The notes below the pieces were generated by a model that was not told the DNA's origin, ran no database searches, and worked only from the letters and a program-made list of their open reading frames with translations. From positions 100,878 through 164,877 of the forward strand of contig NZ_LVEN01000004.1 of the NCBI RefSeq assembly GCF_001686925.1: DNA of 64,000 bases. The letters are read 5' to 3'. This document shows positions 18,325 to 27,152 of the stretch, piece by piece (position 1 is the first letter of the stretch; every line of letters starts with the position of its first letter). The stretch comes from Flavobacterium piscis. GTDB taxonomy: Bacteria > Bacteroidota > Bacteroidia > Flavobacteriales > Flavobacteriaceae. A program made the position numbers and the translations under genes.

Positions 18325-19203
18325 ATGAGCAATCAAAGTGTTTTTACTTTAATTAATCCGCAAACCGGGAACCTTGCTTTTAAGCTACTTCCGTTTGATA
18401 ACAATAGCCATTTTGATCATTTGCAGCGCAATAATTATTTCTCGTTAATTTGGGTTACGAAAGGAAAAGGAAAGGTAAAAGCTGATTTTGCCGAGCATCA
18501 GTTTGAAGAAAACTCACTCCTCGCCTTTTCGCCGTATCAACCTTTTATGCTATGCGTAAGCGAACCTATTGAAGGAATTGCAATTCATTTTCATCCTGAT
18601 TTTTACTGCATTCATTACCATCAGAAAGAAGTTTCGTGCAATGGTGTTTTGTTCAACAATGTCTATCAGCCGCCTTTTACCATAATTACAGAAGAAGCGG
18701 CTTCGACTTTTAAAATGGTTTTGGATCAGATGAAAATTGAAATGCAAAATTCAGAACTGGCACAATATGAACTTCTTATTTCGTATTTAAAGATATTTTT
18801 GATCACGGCTTCGAGACTCAAAAACATACAACTTGAGGAAATGAAATCGGTTCCGGATTCTAAAGAACCTTTTATTCTCCAAAATTTGAAAGATGCAATT
18901 GAACTGAATTTTAAAATAAAACATTCTGCCGGACATTATGCAGAAATGCTGAACATTTCGGCGAAAGCCTTAGCCAAATTATCAAAAAATTATTTCAACA
19001 AAACCTTAACAGATTTAATTGCCGAAAGAATTATAATCGAAGCTAAAAGAGAACTATACATGACCAACAAAACGATTAAGGAAATCGCTTATGAACTGGG
19101 TTATGACGACGAGCATTATTTTAGCCGATTTTTTAAAACCAATGCCGATGTTTCGCCACAGTTGTATCGTGAAACTGTAGGATTTGGAAAAATGGATAAC
19201 TAA
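18325..19203 (+). CDS. AraC-family transcriptional regulator
   Basis: This 292-residue protein has a cupin-like N-terminal sensor region (about 20-110, with FWLVTKGKG-like and FSPYQPFML segments). A C-terminal AraC/XylS double helix-turn-helix spans about 185-285, with TIKEIAYELGYDDEHYFSRF and the closing FKTNADVSPQLYRE. It is codirectional with the CMD/AhpD-like gene, so it probably regulates it or a nearby redox gene. The effector is unknown. Confidence 0.88.
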   Translation: MSNQSVFTLINPQTGNLAFKLLPFDNNSHFDHLQRNNYFSLIWVTKGKGKVKADFAEHQFEENSLLAFSPYQPFMLCVSEPIEGIAIHFHPDFYCIHYHQKEVSCNGVLFNNVYQPPFTIITEEAASTFKMVLDQMKIEMQNSELAQYELLISYLKIFLITASRLKNIQLEEMKSVPDSKEPFILQNLKDAIELNFKIKHSAGHYAEMLNISAKALAKLSKNYFNKTLTDLIAERIIIEAKRELYMTNKTIKEIAYELGYDDEHYFSRFFKTNADVSPQLYRETVGFGKMDN

Positions 19204-20444
19204 TTCTTGTTCTTAGCTTCAATCCATTTTGCCATGTATTTCGTGCTTTTAAGCGTATGATGCTGCAGCAAACTTCCCATAAAATTTTGCAAACGATGAC
19301 TTTCAGAGTCATTCAATAATGAATTAATTGCCGCTATTAATGCCGTAGAATATTTACTCAATTGATAGCATTCGTTAACGATAGCAACTCCATTTTTTTG
19401 AGCTTGTTTCCAAAGATTTTCGTCGTGATACAATTCAACCGCCTTTTTTGCAAACAACTCAGTATCATCTGTAACAAAGCCATTCCAGGATAAATTGGCG
19501 TGCATCGCTTCAGAACCTATTGTCGTAGTTAAACTTGGCGTTCCGCATTGCATGGCTTCTAATAATTTCCCTTTTAAACCTGCTCCAAAACGAATTGGCG
19601 CCAGAACAACCCGTGCTTTTTTAACGATTTCATTAGCATCTGCAGCTCTTCCCATAATAAAAAAACCATTTTTAGGCTGATGCAGCTGCAACACTTTTTG
19701 CGAAGGATACGCTCCATAAACTTCTAAAACGGCTTCTGGAAACTGTTTTTTAATTAAAGGCCAAATGGTTTCTTTTAAATATTGAACAGTATTCCAATTG
19801 GGTTCATGCAGAAAATTTCCGATGAAAACAAAATTTTTACGTTCTTCAAACAAAGGTAATTTCAACAAATCCAATTCGGACATTTCGTAAACTAAAAACG
19901 GTAAATAATACAACAAATCCGAATCTATTTTAAAAACATCTTTTAAGATTTTCATTTCAAATTCAGAAATAATAAAAGATAAATCGCATCTCAAAATACT
20001 TGCAATTTCGCGCTTTGCCACTTCTTCAGACAATAAATCATGAAGTTCAAAAACTCTATTTTCCTTAAATGCTTTTTGTCTTGCAGTTCTTAAACAATGT
20101 AAATCTTCGGTGTCTAATAAACGAATCGCTTTAGGGCAATTTTCAGATACCCGCCATCCAAATTGTTCTTCGATCATAAAACGATCAAACAAAACCACAT
20201 CAGGATTCAGTTCGATTATAAAATCATCAAAACTGGAATTATTAAGTTCAATTGACACTTTTTTCACTCCAGATTCAGATAAATCGACCATAAAATCGCT
20301 GTCTAAAGCCGGACTTGCAAATGTAATTTCGAATCCATTTTGTTTAAAAATAGAAATCAATTGCATCATTCTTCCACCCGCTGCAGACGAATTTGGTTCA
20401 GGCCAAACAAAGCCAATGATTAAGAGTTTTTTTATCTGATTCAT
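19200..20444 (-). CDS. Glycosyltransferase, GT-B fold (group 1 / GT4-like)
   Basis: From the ATG at 20444 this is 414 residues beginning MNQIKKLLIIGFVWPEPNS. A longer start at 20492 would add 16 residues and run toward the miaE promoter, so the shorter one is preferred. The N-terminal Rossmann domain has a Gly/Ala-rich loop (SSAAGGRMMQL). The C-terminal domain contains FIGNFLHEPNWNTVQYL and the donor-binding motif APIRFGAGLKGKLLEAMQC, then GTPSLTT. It is a retaining-type sugar transferase of the cytoplasm or inner membrane face. The acceptor is unknown: no polysaccharide cluster is nearby. Its stop overlaps the 3' end of the AraC gene by 4 bp, convergently. Confidence 0.85.
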   Translation of the reverse strand: MNQIKKLLIIGFVWPEPNSSAAGGRMMQLISIFKQNGFEITFASPALDSDFMVDLSESGVKKVSIELNNSSFDDFIIELNPDVVLFDRFMIEEQFGWRVSENCPKAIRLLDTEDLHCLRTARQKAFKENRVFELHDLLSEEVAKREIASILRCDLSFIISEFEMKILKDVFKIDSDLLYYLPFLVYEMSELDLLKLPLFEERKNFVFIGNFLHEPNWNTVQYLKETIWPLIKKQFPEAVLEVYGAYPSQKVLQLHQPKNGFFIMGRAADANEIVKKARVVLAPIRFGAGLKGKLLEAMQCGTPSLTTTIGSEAMHANLSWNGFVTDDTELFAKKAVELYHDENLWKQAQKNGVAIVNECYQLSKYSTALIAAINSLLNDSESHRLQNFMGSLLQHHTLKSTKYMAKWIEAKNKN

Positions 20445-20526
20445 TACAAAATATTTCAAGCTACAAAATAATACTTTTTTAAGCGCAATCATGCGATAAT
20501 TCCCGATTTTTAGTGATAAAAAACAC

Positions 20527-20534
20527 TAATTTTG
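20527..20534 (+). promoter_or_regulatory. -7 element (TAATTTTG) for miaE
   Basis: TAATTTTG at 20527-20534 matches the consensus exactly. It overlaps an in-frame TTG at 20532, which argues against translation from that TTG and for the ATG at 20559. Confidence 0.6.
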
Positions 20535-20558
20535 CAAGAACTAAAATGCCGGGAAATT

Positions 20559-21140
20559 ATGTTAGGATTAAAATTAGCGACAGACCCTCGTTGGGTAAAT
20601 ATTGTAGAATCGAATATTGAAGAAATATTAACGGATCACGCCTGGTGCGAACAAAAAGCAGCTTCAAATGCCATAAGCTTAGTAACTTATAATTCTGAAT
20701 TAGAAGAATTAGTTACTGAAATGCTTGTGATTGCGAGAGAAGAATTAGAGCATTTGCAAATGGTACACGATATCATCAAAAAAAGAGGTCTGACTTTGGG
20801 CCGCGAAAGAAAAGACCATTATGTAAATGAGCTTTTTAAATTCATGAAAAAAGACGGAAGCCGTAAAGATGCACTTTGCGACCGTTTATTGTTTTCGGCC
20901 ATGATCGAAGCCAGAAGCTGCGAACGTTTTAAAGTACTGTCTGAAAACATTAAAGACGAAGAATTAGCTAAATTTTACCGCGATTTGATGATTTCTGAAG
21001 CCGGTCATTATACCACTTTTTTAGGATTTGCCCGAAAATACACTGACAATATAGATATAGACAAACGTTGGAAAGAATGGATTGAATATGAAGGTTCTAT
21101 CATTACCAATTATGGTAAAAAAGAAACTGTTCACGGATAA
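20559..21140 (+). CDS. miaE: tRNA 2-methylthio-N6-isopentenyladenosine-37 hydroxylase (MiaE-like)
   Basis: These 193 residues start at the ATG (MLGLKLATDPRW) rather than an in-frame TTG 27 bp upstream that lies inside the promoter. The ferritin-like diiron ligands are all present: Glu31, Glu62-x-x-His65 (EELEHL), Glu117 and Glu147-x-x-His150 (SEAGHYTTF). MiaE hydroxylates the isopentenyl group of ms2i6A37 in tRNA with O2. It is transcribed divergently from the glycosyltransferase and is followed by the AsmA-like gene. The family assignment is firm; the hydroxylation product in this organism is inferred. Confidence 0.92.
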   Translation: MLGLKLATDPRWVNIVESNIEEILTDHAWCEQKAASNAISLVTYNSELEELVTEMLVIAREELEHLQMVHDIIKKRGLTLGRERKDHYVNELFKFMKKDGSRKDALCDRLLFSAMIEARSCERFKVLSENIKDEELAKFYRDLMISEAGHYTTFLGFARKYTDNIDIDKRWKEWIEYEGSIITNYGKKETVHG

Positions 21141-21180
21141 AATTCAATTTAGATCTTATTTATAAATACCACAATTTGTT

Positions 21181-23940
21181 ATGCCTGCAAATAAAACCAA
21201 ATCTATTTTATTTAAAATAGCAAAATACACCGGAATAACTTTTGTCGTTATTATAGGATTACTGTTTCTGACCCCTATTATTTTTGCTGATAAAATTAAG
21301 GAGCAAATTAAAAAAACAGCTAACGAAAAACTGAGCGCAGAATTGAATTATTCTGATGTCTCGGTTTCGTTTTTTCATCACTTTCCTTCATTGACTTTAA
21401 CTTTAAATGACTTAAGTCTTAACGGATCAGCTCCTTATAAAAACGAAAAATTTATTACTGCAAAAGAGGTTTCGTTTGGAATAAATGTCGCCAGTTTAGT
21501 ATTTAGCAAGGAAGTAAAAATAGACCAGATTTATCTATCTGATTCCTTTATAAACGTAAAAGTAAATCCAAAAGGAGAAGCGAATTACAATGTTTACAAA
21601 TCATCAAATACATCAGATCCGAAAGACAGTACAGATGCTGACGCATCGCTAAAACTGGAGAGAATCGAGATATTGAACAGTAAAATAATTTACGACGATC
21701 AATCGACCAAAGTTCATTTTGATGCTTTTGGCTTTAATTATTTAGGAAAAGGAGATCTCAACCAGGCTGTTTTTGATTTGTATTCGAAAGCCAAAATCGA
21801 GAAATTAAATATTGTTTATGAAGGTGAACCTTATTTAATGAATAAGAAAATCGATGCGGATCTGATTACCAAAGTAAACGTAAACTCTTTGTCTTTCTTT
21901 TTTCAACAAAACAACTTAAAAATCAATCAGCTCATGGTCGATTTTAAAGGGAAATTTGACTTTTTGAAAGAGGGTTACAATATGGATTTTGTGATTAAAT
22001 CTGACAATAGTAAACTGAATGATGTTTTTACTGCTTTCCCTCCAAAATACATTACGTGGCTTTCTAAAACAGAATTAAAAGGAAATACCAACTTACTTTT
22101 AACTTTAAAAGGAAATTATATTGCATCGCAAAATATTGCTCCTGATCTTAATCTGGACATAAAAATAGACAGCGGTTTTGTAAATTATAACAAAAGTGCT
22201 TTTCCGGTTTCTAACTTAAATTTAGAAGTAAAAACAAAAGTCCCGTCATTAAATCCGGATCTTGCTATTGTAGATGCTAAAAACTTATCCTTAAACATAA
22301 ATAAAGATTATTTAAAATCTAAATTTTATATCGAAGGGATAAATACACCAAATATCAATGCTGATTTTAAAGCCAGAATCGACCTTGAAAAACTGACTAA
22401 AGCACTCGGCATTCCTGATATTGTTTTAAAAGGAAGCTTGGCCGGAGATGTAAAAGCAAATGGAAAATTTGATCAGAAAAACAAACTTTTCCCAGTTACA
22501 AATGGTGTTATCGATTTAGAAAACGGGTATTTAAAAACACCATATTACCCAAATCCGATCACAAATATTATAATAAAATCTACAATCAACAATAAGAAAG
22601 GAACTTTTGATGATTTGAAAGTAAGCCTAAAACCAACTCAGTTTACCTTTGAAGGAAAACCTGTTTTTGTAGAAGCCGATTTGAGCAATTTTAATGATTT
22701 GACTTACGACATTAAAGCCAAAGGAGAACTTGATGTAAATAAAATTTATAAAGTTTTCTCTCAAAAAGGACTTGATTTAGATGGCTTTGTAAAAGCTGAC
22801 TTAGTTTTGAAAGGCAAACAAAGCGATGCCGAAAAAGGAAATTACAGCAAGCTTCATAACAAAGGAACTCTTGAGCTGAGAAACATTGGCATAACATCAG
22901 AATATCTGCCAAAGAAATTCATTATCAAAGAAGGTATTTTTAAAATCAATCAGGATAAAATGTCATTTAATAATTTCCTGGCTGCTTACGGCCAGTCTGA
23001 TTTTAGGATGAATGGATATTTGCAGAACGTTTTTAATTATGCAACGACAAATACAGGCGTTTTAATAGGTTCTTTCAAAGCTACTTCGCGATACATCAAT
23101 GTTGATGAATTCATGTCAAGCACTCCAACAAATACTTCTGTAACCCAAACAAAAACTGAAACGCCGGCCCCTAAAACCGAGTCAAAACAAACCGGAGTTA
23201 TCATAATTCCGACGAATTTGAATTTGAATTTTACTGCTAATGCCCAAAAAGTGAATTTTGACAAATTAAACCTTCAAAATGCAGTTGGAAATTTAAGCAT
23301 GAACAAAGGCAAATTAAGCATGCAGAATACCGGTTTTAATTTAATTGGCTGTAATGTTGCCATGAATGCCAATTATCAGGCTGTTACACCTCAAAAAGCA
23401 AATTTTGATTTTACTATTAAAGCTTCTGATTTTGATATTAAAAAAGCCTATAACGAAATTGAAGTTTTTAGAAAAATGGCCAGCGCAGCTGAAAAAGCAC
23501 AGGGTATTGTTTCGGTTGATTACCAGCTAAAAGGAAGATTAAACGGGAACATGGATCCTGTGTATCCATCGCTTGTTGGCGGCGGAACACTTTCTGTAAA
23601 AGATATAAAAGTGCGAGGTTTGAAAATGTTTAATGCCGTAAGCAAAGCAACAAATTCTGAATCAATGCGAAATCCCGATCTTTCTAAAGTTGACATCAAA
23701 ACCACGATCAAGAACAATATCATGACCGTAGAACGCTTTAAATTTAAGTTTGCCGGCTTTAGACCAAGAATCGAAGGCACAACAAGTCTAGACGGAAAAC
23801 TAAACTTAAAAATGCGCTTAGGCTTACCTCCTCTTGGCATATTCGGAATCCCGTTAACTGTTACCGGAACACAGGATAATCCGAAGATAAAACTGGGTAG
23901 AAAAACCGAGGATCTGGAAGAAACAAAAGATACTGAGTAA
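21181..23940 (+). CDS. AsmA-family protein (large periplasmic lipid-transport-like protein)
   Basis: This 919-residue protein has one N-terminal membrane helix (about 15-34) and a long repetitive beta region facing the periplasm. It starts with an AsmA-like segment (VSFFHHFPSLTLTLNDLSL) and ends with an AsmA_2-like C terminus (MRLGLPPLGIFGIPLTVTG). AsmA-like proteins belong to the bridge-type lipid-transfer superfamily that moves phospholipid between membranes, so this may serve outer-membrane homeostasis. A Thr/Pro-rich linker (about 650-675) splits two beta regions. It lies 40 bp after miaE, perhaps co-transcribed. The exact role is not known for this paralog. Confidence 0.85.
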   Translation: MPANKTKSILFKIAKYTGITFVVIIGLLFLTPIIFADKIKEQIKKTANEKLSAELNYSDVSVSFFHHFPSLTLTLNDLSLNGSAPYKNEKFITAKEVSFGINVASLVFSKEVKIDQIYLSDSFINVKVNPKGEANYNVYKSSNTSDPKDSTDADASLKLERIEILNSKIIYDDQSTKVHFDAFGFNYLGKGDLNQAVFDLYSKAKIEKLNIVYEGEPYLMNKKIDADLITKVNVNSLSFFFQQNNLKINQLMVDFKGKFDFLKEGYNMDFVIKSDNSKLNDVFTAFPPKYITWLSKTELKGNTNLLLTLKGNYIASQNIAPDLNLDIKIDSGFVNYNKSAFPVSNLNLEVKTKVPSLNPDLAIVDAKNLSLNINKDYLKSKFYIEGINTPNINADFKARIDLEKLTKALGIPDIVLKGSLAGDVKANGKFDQKNKLFPVTNGVIDLENGYLKTPYYPNPITNIIIKSTINNKKGTFDDLKVSLKPTQFTFEGKPVFVEADLSNFNDLTYDIKAKGELDVNKIYKVFSQKGLDLDGFVKADLVLKGKQSDAEKGNYSKLHNKGTLELRNIGITSEYLPKKFIIKEGIFKINQDKMSFNNFLAAYGQSDFRMNGYLQNVFNYATTNTGVLIGSFKATSRYINVDEFMSSTPTNTSVTQTKTETPAPKTESKQTGVIIIPTNLNLNFTANAQKVNFDKLNLQNAVGNLSMNKGKLSMQNTGFNLIGCNVAMNANYQAVTPQKANFDFTIKASDFDIKKAYNEIEVFRKMASAAEKAQGIVSVDYQLKGRLNGNMDPVYPSLVGGGTLSVKDIKVRGLKMFNAVSKATNSESMRNPDLSKVDIKTTIKNNIMTVERFKFKFAGFRPRIEGTTSLDGKLNLKMRLGLPPLGIFGIPLTVTGTQDNPKIKLGRKTEDLEETKDTE

Positions 23941-24006
23941 TCGAATTTTAATTTCAATTTTTTAAATTCCAAATTCCAATTGTGGATCGTTTCCTTCCAA
24001 AAAAAT

Positions 24007-24049
24007 AAAAAAACCTTTGTCAAAGTTTAAAACTTGACAAAGGTTTTTT
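24007..24049. terminator. Intrinsic terminator of the TTTGTCAAAGTTT family
   Basis: AAAAAACCTTTGTCAA (24008-24023) pairs with TTGACAAAGGTTTTTT (24034-24049), with T-runs on both strands. The core TTTGTCAAAGTTTAAAA is shared with the terminator at 30581-30620, so it is a repeated terminator sequence. Confidence 0.85.
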
Positions 24050-24090
24050 ACTTTTTAGCTACATTTGATAAAGTTATATTCTATTACATT

Positions 24091-24606
24091 ATGGCTGTTC
24101 CTGCAAACAAAGAAGAATTGGAAATCGCAATCAAAACCAATTATAATAAGCTAAAAAAAGAATTATCGGGCATTCCTGGTGAATTAACTGCCGTTCATAA
24201 CTTAGAGGGACACGCAAAAGATACTGTAATGAGCATTAATAATCTTATTTCTTATTTAACAGGCTGGGGAGAATTGGTACTCAAGTGGAACAATAAAAAA
24301 GACAACAAAGAAACCGTAGATTTCCCCGAGACAGGCTACAAATGGAATGAACTTGGAAAACTGGCACAAAAGTTTTATAAAGATCATGAAAAAGACGACT
24401 TTATAACTTTATGCAATAAACTAGATAATGTAGTAGATAAAATCCTCTCTTTGATTGAACTAAAAACAAACGCTGAATTGTACGAAACTCCCTGGTACGA
24501 AAAGTGGACATTAGGCAGAATGATACAGTTTAATACCGCTTCTCCCTACAATAATGCCAGAGGAAGAATCCGAAAATGGAAAAAAGAGAATAATCTTAAC
24601 TACTAA
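24091..24606 (+). CDS. DfsB/ClbS-family four-helix protein
   Basis: These 171 residues start at MAVPANKEELEIAIKTNYNK. A longer in-frame start at 24034 lies inside the terminator hairpin and is rejected. The sequence matches the DfsB/ClbS helical family (opening MAVPANKEEL, middle WGELVLKWNNKK, and the closing segment GRIRKWKKENNLN). ClbS proteins protect against colibactin in some bacteria, but most members, including flavobacterial ones, have no known role. It ends 11 bp inside the convergent 3' end of the next gene. Resistance function is not claimed. Confidence 0.85.
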   Translation: MAVPANKEELEIAIKTNYNKLKKELSGIPGELTAVHNLEGHAKDTVMSINNLISYLTGWGELVLKWNNKKDNKETVDFPETGYKWNELGKLAQKFYKDHEKDDFITLCNKLDNVVDKILSLIELKTNAELYETPWYEKWTLGRMIQFNTASPYNNARGRIRKWKKENNLNY

Positions 24607-25882
24607 AAAGTAACGCAGAAACATATAAAAACCCTTTACCTAAAATCCAAAGCAGCACTGCTAAACCCAACAATTTCCAGGCCCATGTTTTTCCTCTTTT
24701 CCAGTCAGAGAAAAACGAAATGATTTCCATATATTTTATTATAACGAATAAACTTGTTGCTATTAATGCAAACCAGATAATTTCGTTTAAGTGAATACGA
24801 AAACCATATAAAAAAACTGCCGCAAGGAAAAGAACAGCTACAAACTGCAGATAATAATAGTTTTTATAACTGTATCGATAGTTCATTTTTGAAGATAGTA
24901 TCAGAAATGACAATAACAATAAACTTATCAACGCCGCTATTATATTATAAAAAACAGCATTCCATTGCAATATAAGTATGCCGGTAATAACAACCGCCAT
25001 AACGGTACAAGCTCCAAGAGAATTTATACTTCTGGGTCTATACTCATTTTTAAAAGGCAGCAACACAGGATATAAATATTTTTCTAACGAACGCCAGAAC
25101 GGCAATGCATAAAACGCAGCAATTCCCGAAATAACAATTTCATAATTATAAAAAACATCAACAGGAACTTTATACAACACATACACAAGAGCCAACGAAA
25201 TAATAATCGCCGGAAGACATATCGTTTTTATGGTTTCCCATGGATTTGTTCCCCAAAATTTATTTTCTATTTCAAAAACATACTTTTTAACCCAATATTC
25301 TTTAGTAAATAAAGCCGTTGACTGGCTCCACAATAAAAACAAACCTACATGAATAATGACAGTTCTTAACACAAACTCATCAATAAGGCATCCATAAATA
25401 ATACAAACCACTCCTAGCAGGAACAATTCGTAAGTTAACAAAACCGGCGAAAACAAAAACCTTAATAGAGGCGCAAAACCTCTAATTAATAAATCAATAA
25501 GCAAACCCCAATATTTTTTAAACAAGGCAATAAGGGCACAAATAGCTATAAATGCAGATAAATAAAACATCCAATTGGTTAGCAATTGTGTTTTCATCCA
25601 AAACTGAACTGCAGAATCTTTGGGCGGAGAATAAACTACCTGAGAATTTGCAAAAATCTGCACCGCTAATTTATCCCTTACAGCATCATCTAATTCCGGA
25701 AATTGACTTTTATTTTTCAGCCAAAACTGATCTGTCTTACAACCATTCTTTTTAAGAACCTCAAATTCATATAAAATCTTTTTTTGAGAATCATTTAAAG
25801 AAACGATTTCTTCAGAAGAATTAATTTCTCTTGCAAACAGACTTGTACAAAAAAGGAATAAAAGGAAAACTATTTTTTTCAA
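24596..25882 (-). CDS. Unrecognised multi-spanning membrane protein with periplasmic N-terminal region
   Basis: The gene encodes 428 residues. An N-terminal signal peptide (MKKIVFLLFLFCTSLFA) is followed by about 80 hydrophilic residues containing a lone Cys, then about nine or ten hydrophobic helices from residue 107 to the end. The hydrophilic part has repeated short motifs such as NDSQKKILYEFEVL. No catalytic or transport motif is recognised and no neighbour explains it. Its 3' end overlaps the DfsB-like gene by 11 bp (convergent). The helix pattern and lack of a lipobox suggest an inner-membrane protein. The ORF is long and clearly coding in composition. Confidence 0.75.
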   Translation of the reverse strand: MKKIVFLLFLFCTSLFAREINSSEEIVSLNDSQKKILYEFEVLKKNGCKTDQFWLKNKSQFPELDDAVRDKLAVQIFANSQVVYSPPKDSAVQFWMKTQLLTNWMFYLSAFIAICALIALFKKYWGLLIDLLIRGFAPLLRFLFSPVLLTYELFLLGVVCIIYGCLIDEFVLRTVIIHVGLFLLWSQSTALFTKEYWVKKYVFEIENKFWGTNPWETIKTICLPAIIISLALVYVLYKVPVDVFYNYEIVISGIAAFYALPFWRSLEKYLYPVLLPFKNEYRPRSINSLGACTVMAVVITGILILQWNAVFYNIIAALISLLLLSFLILSSKMNYRYSYKNYYYLQFVAVLFLAAVFLYGFRIHLNEIIWFALIATSLFVIIKYMEIISFFSDWKRGKTWAWKLLGLAVLLWILGKGFLYVSALLFSS

Positions 25883-26097
25883 AATTTAGAGGGATTAGTC
25901 TAACCAAAAATACAAAATAATACAGGGAAAAAATTCCAAAATTAAAATTCTAAATTCCAATAATCTACAAACCTGCTTCTGTGTCAATTTCAACTAACTC
26001 AAAATCATATCCTACTTTATATAATAAAAAAATGAATTTTACCGTTTTATTAATATATAAGTATACGCCGATAGTCAATTTCAATTTACAGAGAAAC

Positions 26098-26130
26098 AAA
26101 AAACCCGTTCGCGAAGGCGAACGGGTTTTT
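26098..26130 (-). terminator. Strong intrinsic terminator after rpmA
   Basis: AAACCCGTTCGC (26101-26112) pairs with GCGAACGGGTTT (26117-26128) around a short loop, with A and T runs outside. It lies 20 bp beyond the rpmA stop on the minus strand. Confidence 0.9.
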
Positions 26131-26150
26131 ATAATAATTTAATCTAATGA

Positions 26151-26411
26151 TTATGCTTCGAATGGAAGAATAGATACATAAGATTTGTTATCTTTTTTCT
26201 TTTGGAACTTAACAACTCCAGCTACTCTTGCGTGTAGTGTGTGATCTTTACTGATGTAAACGTTTTCACCTGGATTATGTTTTGAACCTCTTTGTCTAAC
26301 GATGATGTTCCCAGCAATAGCAGCTTGTCCACCAAAAATCTTAACGCCTAAACGTTTTGATTCTGATTCTCTACCATTCTTCGAACTACCGACACCTTTC
26401 TTGTGAGCCAT
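26151..26411 (-). CDS. rpmA: Ribosomal protein bL27
   Basis: This 86-residue large-subunit protein starts [24 protein letters not shown], the standard bL27 opening that reaches the peptidyl-transferase centre. There is no Firmicute-style cleaved N-terminal extension. It follows rplU by 24 bp and the operon ends in the terminator at 26098-26130. Confidence 0.98.
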   Translation of the reverse strand: MAHKKGVGSSKNGRESESKRLGVKIFGGQAAIAGNIIVRQRGSKHNPGENVYISKDHTLHARVAGVVKFQKKKDNKSYVSILPFEA

Positions 26412-26435
26412 GACGTATGAGTTTAAATATTGTTA

Positions 26436-26879
26436 TTATTCTTTAGTAGCTTCTTTTTTTGCTTTTGGAGCTGCTGCTTTTTTTGCTTTTGGAGCTGCTT
26501 CAACTTCAGTTGCCGGAGCATCTTCTGCTACAACCGCTTTTTTAGCTGCTGCTTTTTTAGTTCCGCCTGCTGCAGTAATACCTTCAATTACAATTTGAGT
26601 AAGATATTGTCTGTGACCATTTCTCTTTTTGTAACCTTTTCTTCTTTTCTTTTTGAAAACGATTACTTTATCTCCTTTTAAGTGTTGTAACACTTTAGCT
26701 TCTACTGAAGCACCTTCTATAGCTGGGGCGCCTAAAGTTACGCTACCGTTATCGTCTAATAAAAGAACTTTGTCAAATGAAATACTTGAACCTTCTTCGT
26801 TAGACAAACGGTTAACATAAACCTTTAAGTCTTTGCTTACTTTAAATTGTTGCCCTGCTATCTCTACGATTGCATACAT
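26436..26879 (-). CDS. rplU: Ribosomal protein bL21 with an Ala/Lys-rich C-terminal tail
   Basis: The first 100 or so of 147 residues are canonical bL21 (MYAIVEIAGQQFKVSKDLKV, then KRRKGYKKRNGHRQYLTQI). The last 45 residues are a low-complexity Ala/Lys/Glu tail (GGTKKAAAKKAVVAEDAPAT). Similar tails occur in other Bacteroidetes bL21. Transcription starts from a good promoter at 26910-26939, and rplU-rpmA forms the usual pair. Confidence 0.97.
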   Translation of the reverse strand: MYAIVEIAGQQFKVSKDLKVYVNRLSNEEGSSISFDKVLLLDDNGSVTLGAPAIEGASVEAKVLQHLKGDKVIVFKKKRRKGYKKRNGHRQYLTQIVIEGITAAGGTKKAAAKKAVVAEDAPATEVEAAPKAKKAAAPKAKKEATKE

Positions 26880-26909
26880 ACCAAATTGATTTATTGATTT
26901 TTAAGGTTG

Positions 26910-26939
26910 CAAATATACAATTAATAATTTACTGTGCAA
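26910..26939 (-). promoter_or_regulatory. Canonical Bacteroidetes promoter of rplU-rpmA
   Basis: On the minus strand, TTG (26939-26937) is followed after 19 nt by TATATTTG (26917-26910), matching TTTG-N19-21-TAnnTTTG. The leader before rplU is about 25-30 nt. Confidence 0.75.
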
Positions 26940-27082
26940 TCTCTTATTCTAAAAATATTTATTTCATTTTAAAGTCTGTTTTTCAAGGTGTTTCACAGCT
27001 AAAAAAGAAACATTTAGCCGTATAATACTGTTAAAGTATCACCAAAACCAACCCTAACCCTTCATTAATAATTAAAAAAAGT

Positions 27083-27090
27083 TAATTTTG
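27083..27090 (+). promoter_or_regulatory. -7 element (TAATTTTG) for the M16 peptidase operon
   Basis: TAATTTTG matches TAnnTTTG, and a TTC about 19 nt upstream may stand in for the -33 element. The leader would be about 55 nt. Confidence 0.45.
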
Positions 27091-27152
27091 ATGTAACGAT
27101 AATCAACTCTTGGCTACCTACATATCTAGGTAAATAAAAATTATTAATCTTT

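Noticed and set aside
20532..20558. Upstream TTG start for miaE
   Set aside because: It lies inside the -7 promoter element; the ATG at 20559 gives the family-typical N terminus.
24034..24090. Extended start for the DfsB-like gene
   Set aside because: The extension lies in the right arm and T-run of a terminator hairpin, so it would not be transcribed from the gene's own promoter.
24091..24606. Colibactin-resistance function for the DfsB-like protein
   Set aside because: Family similarity is broad; no toxin cluster is present, so resistance is not inferred.
26410..26681. Two plus-strand ORFs opposite rplU
   Set aside because: They mirror the Ala/Lys tail of bL21 and have Phe/Cys-rich nonsense composition.
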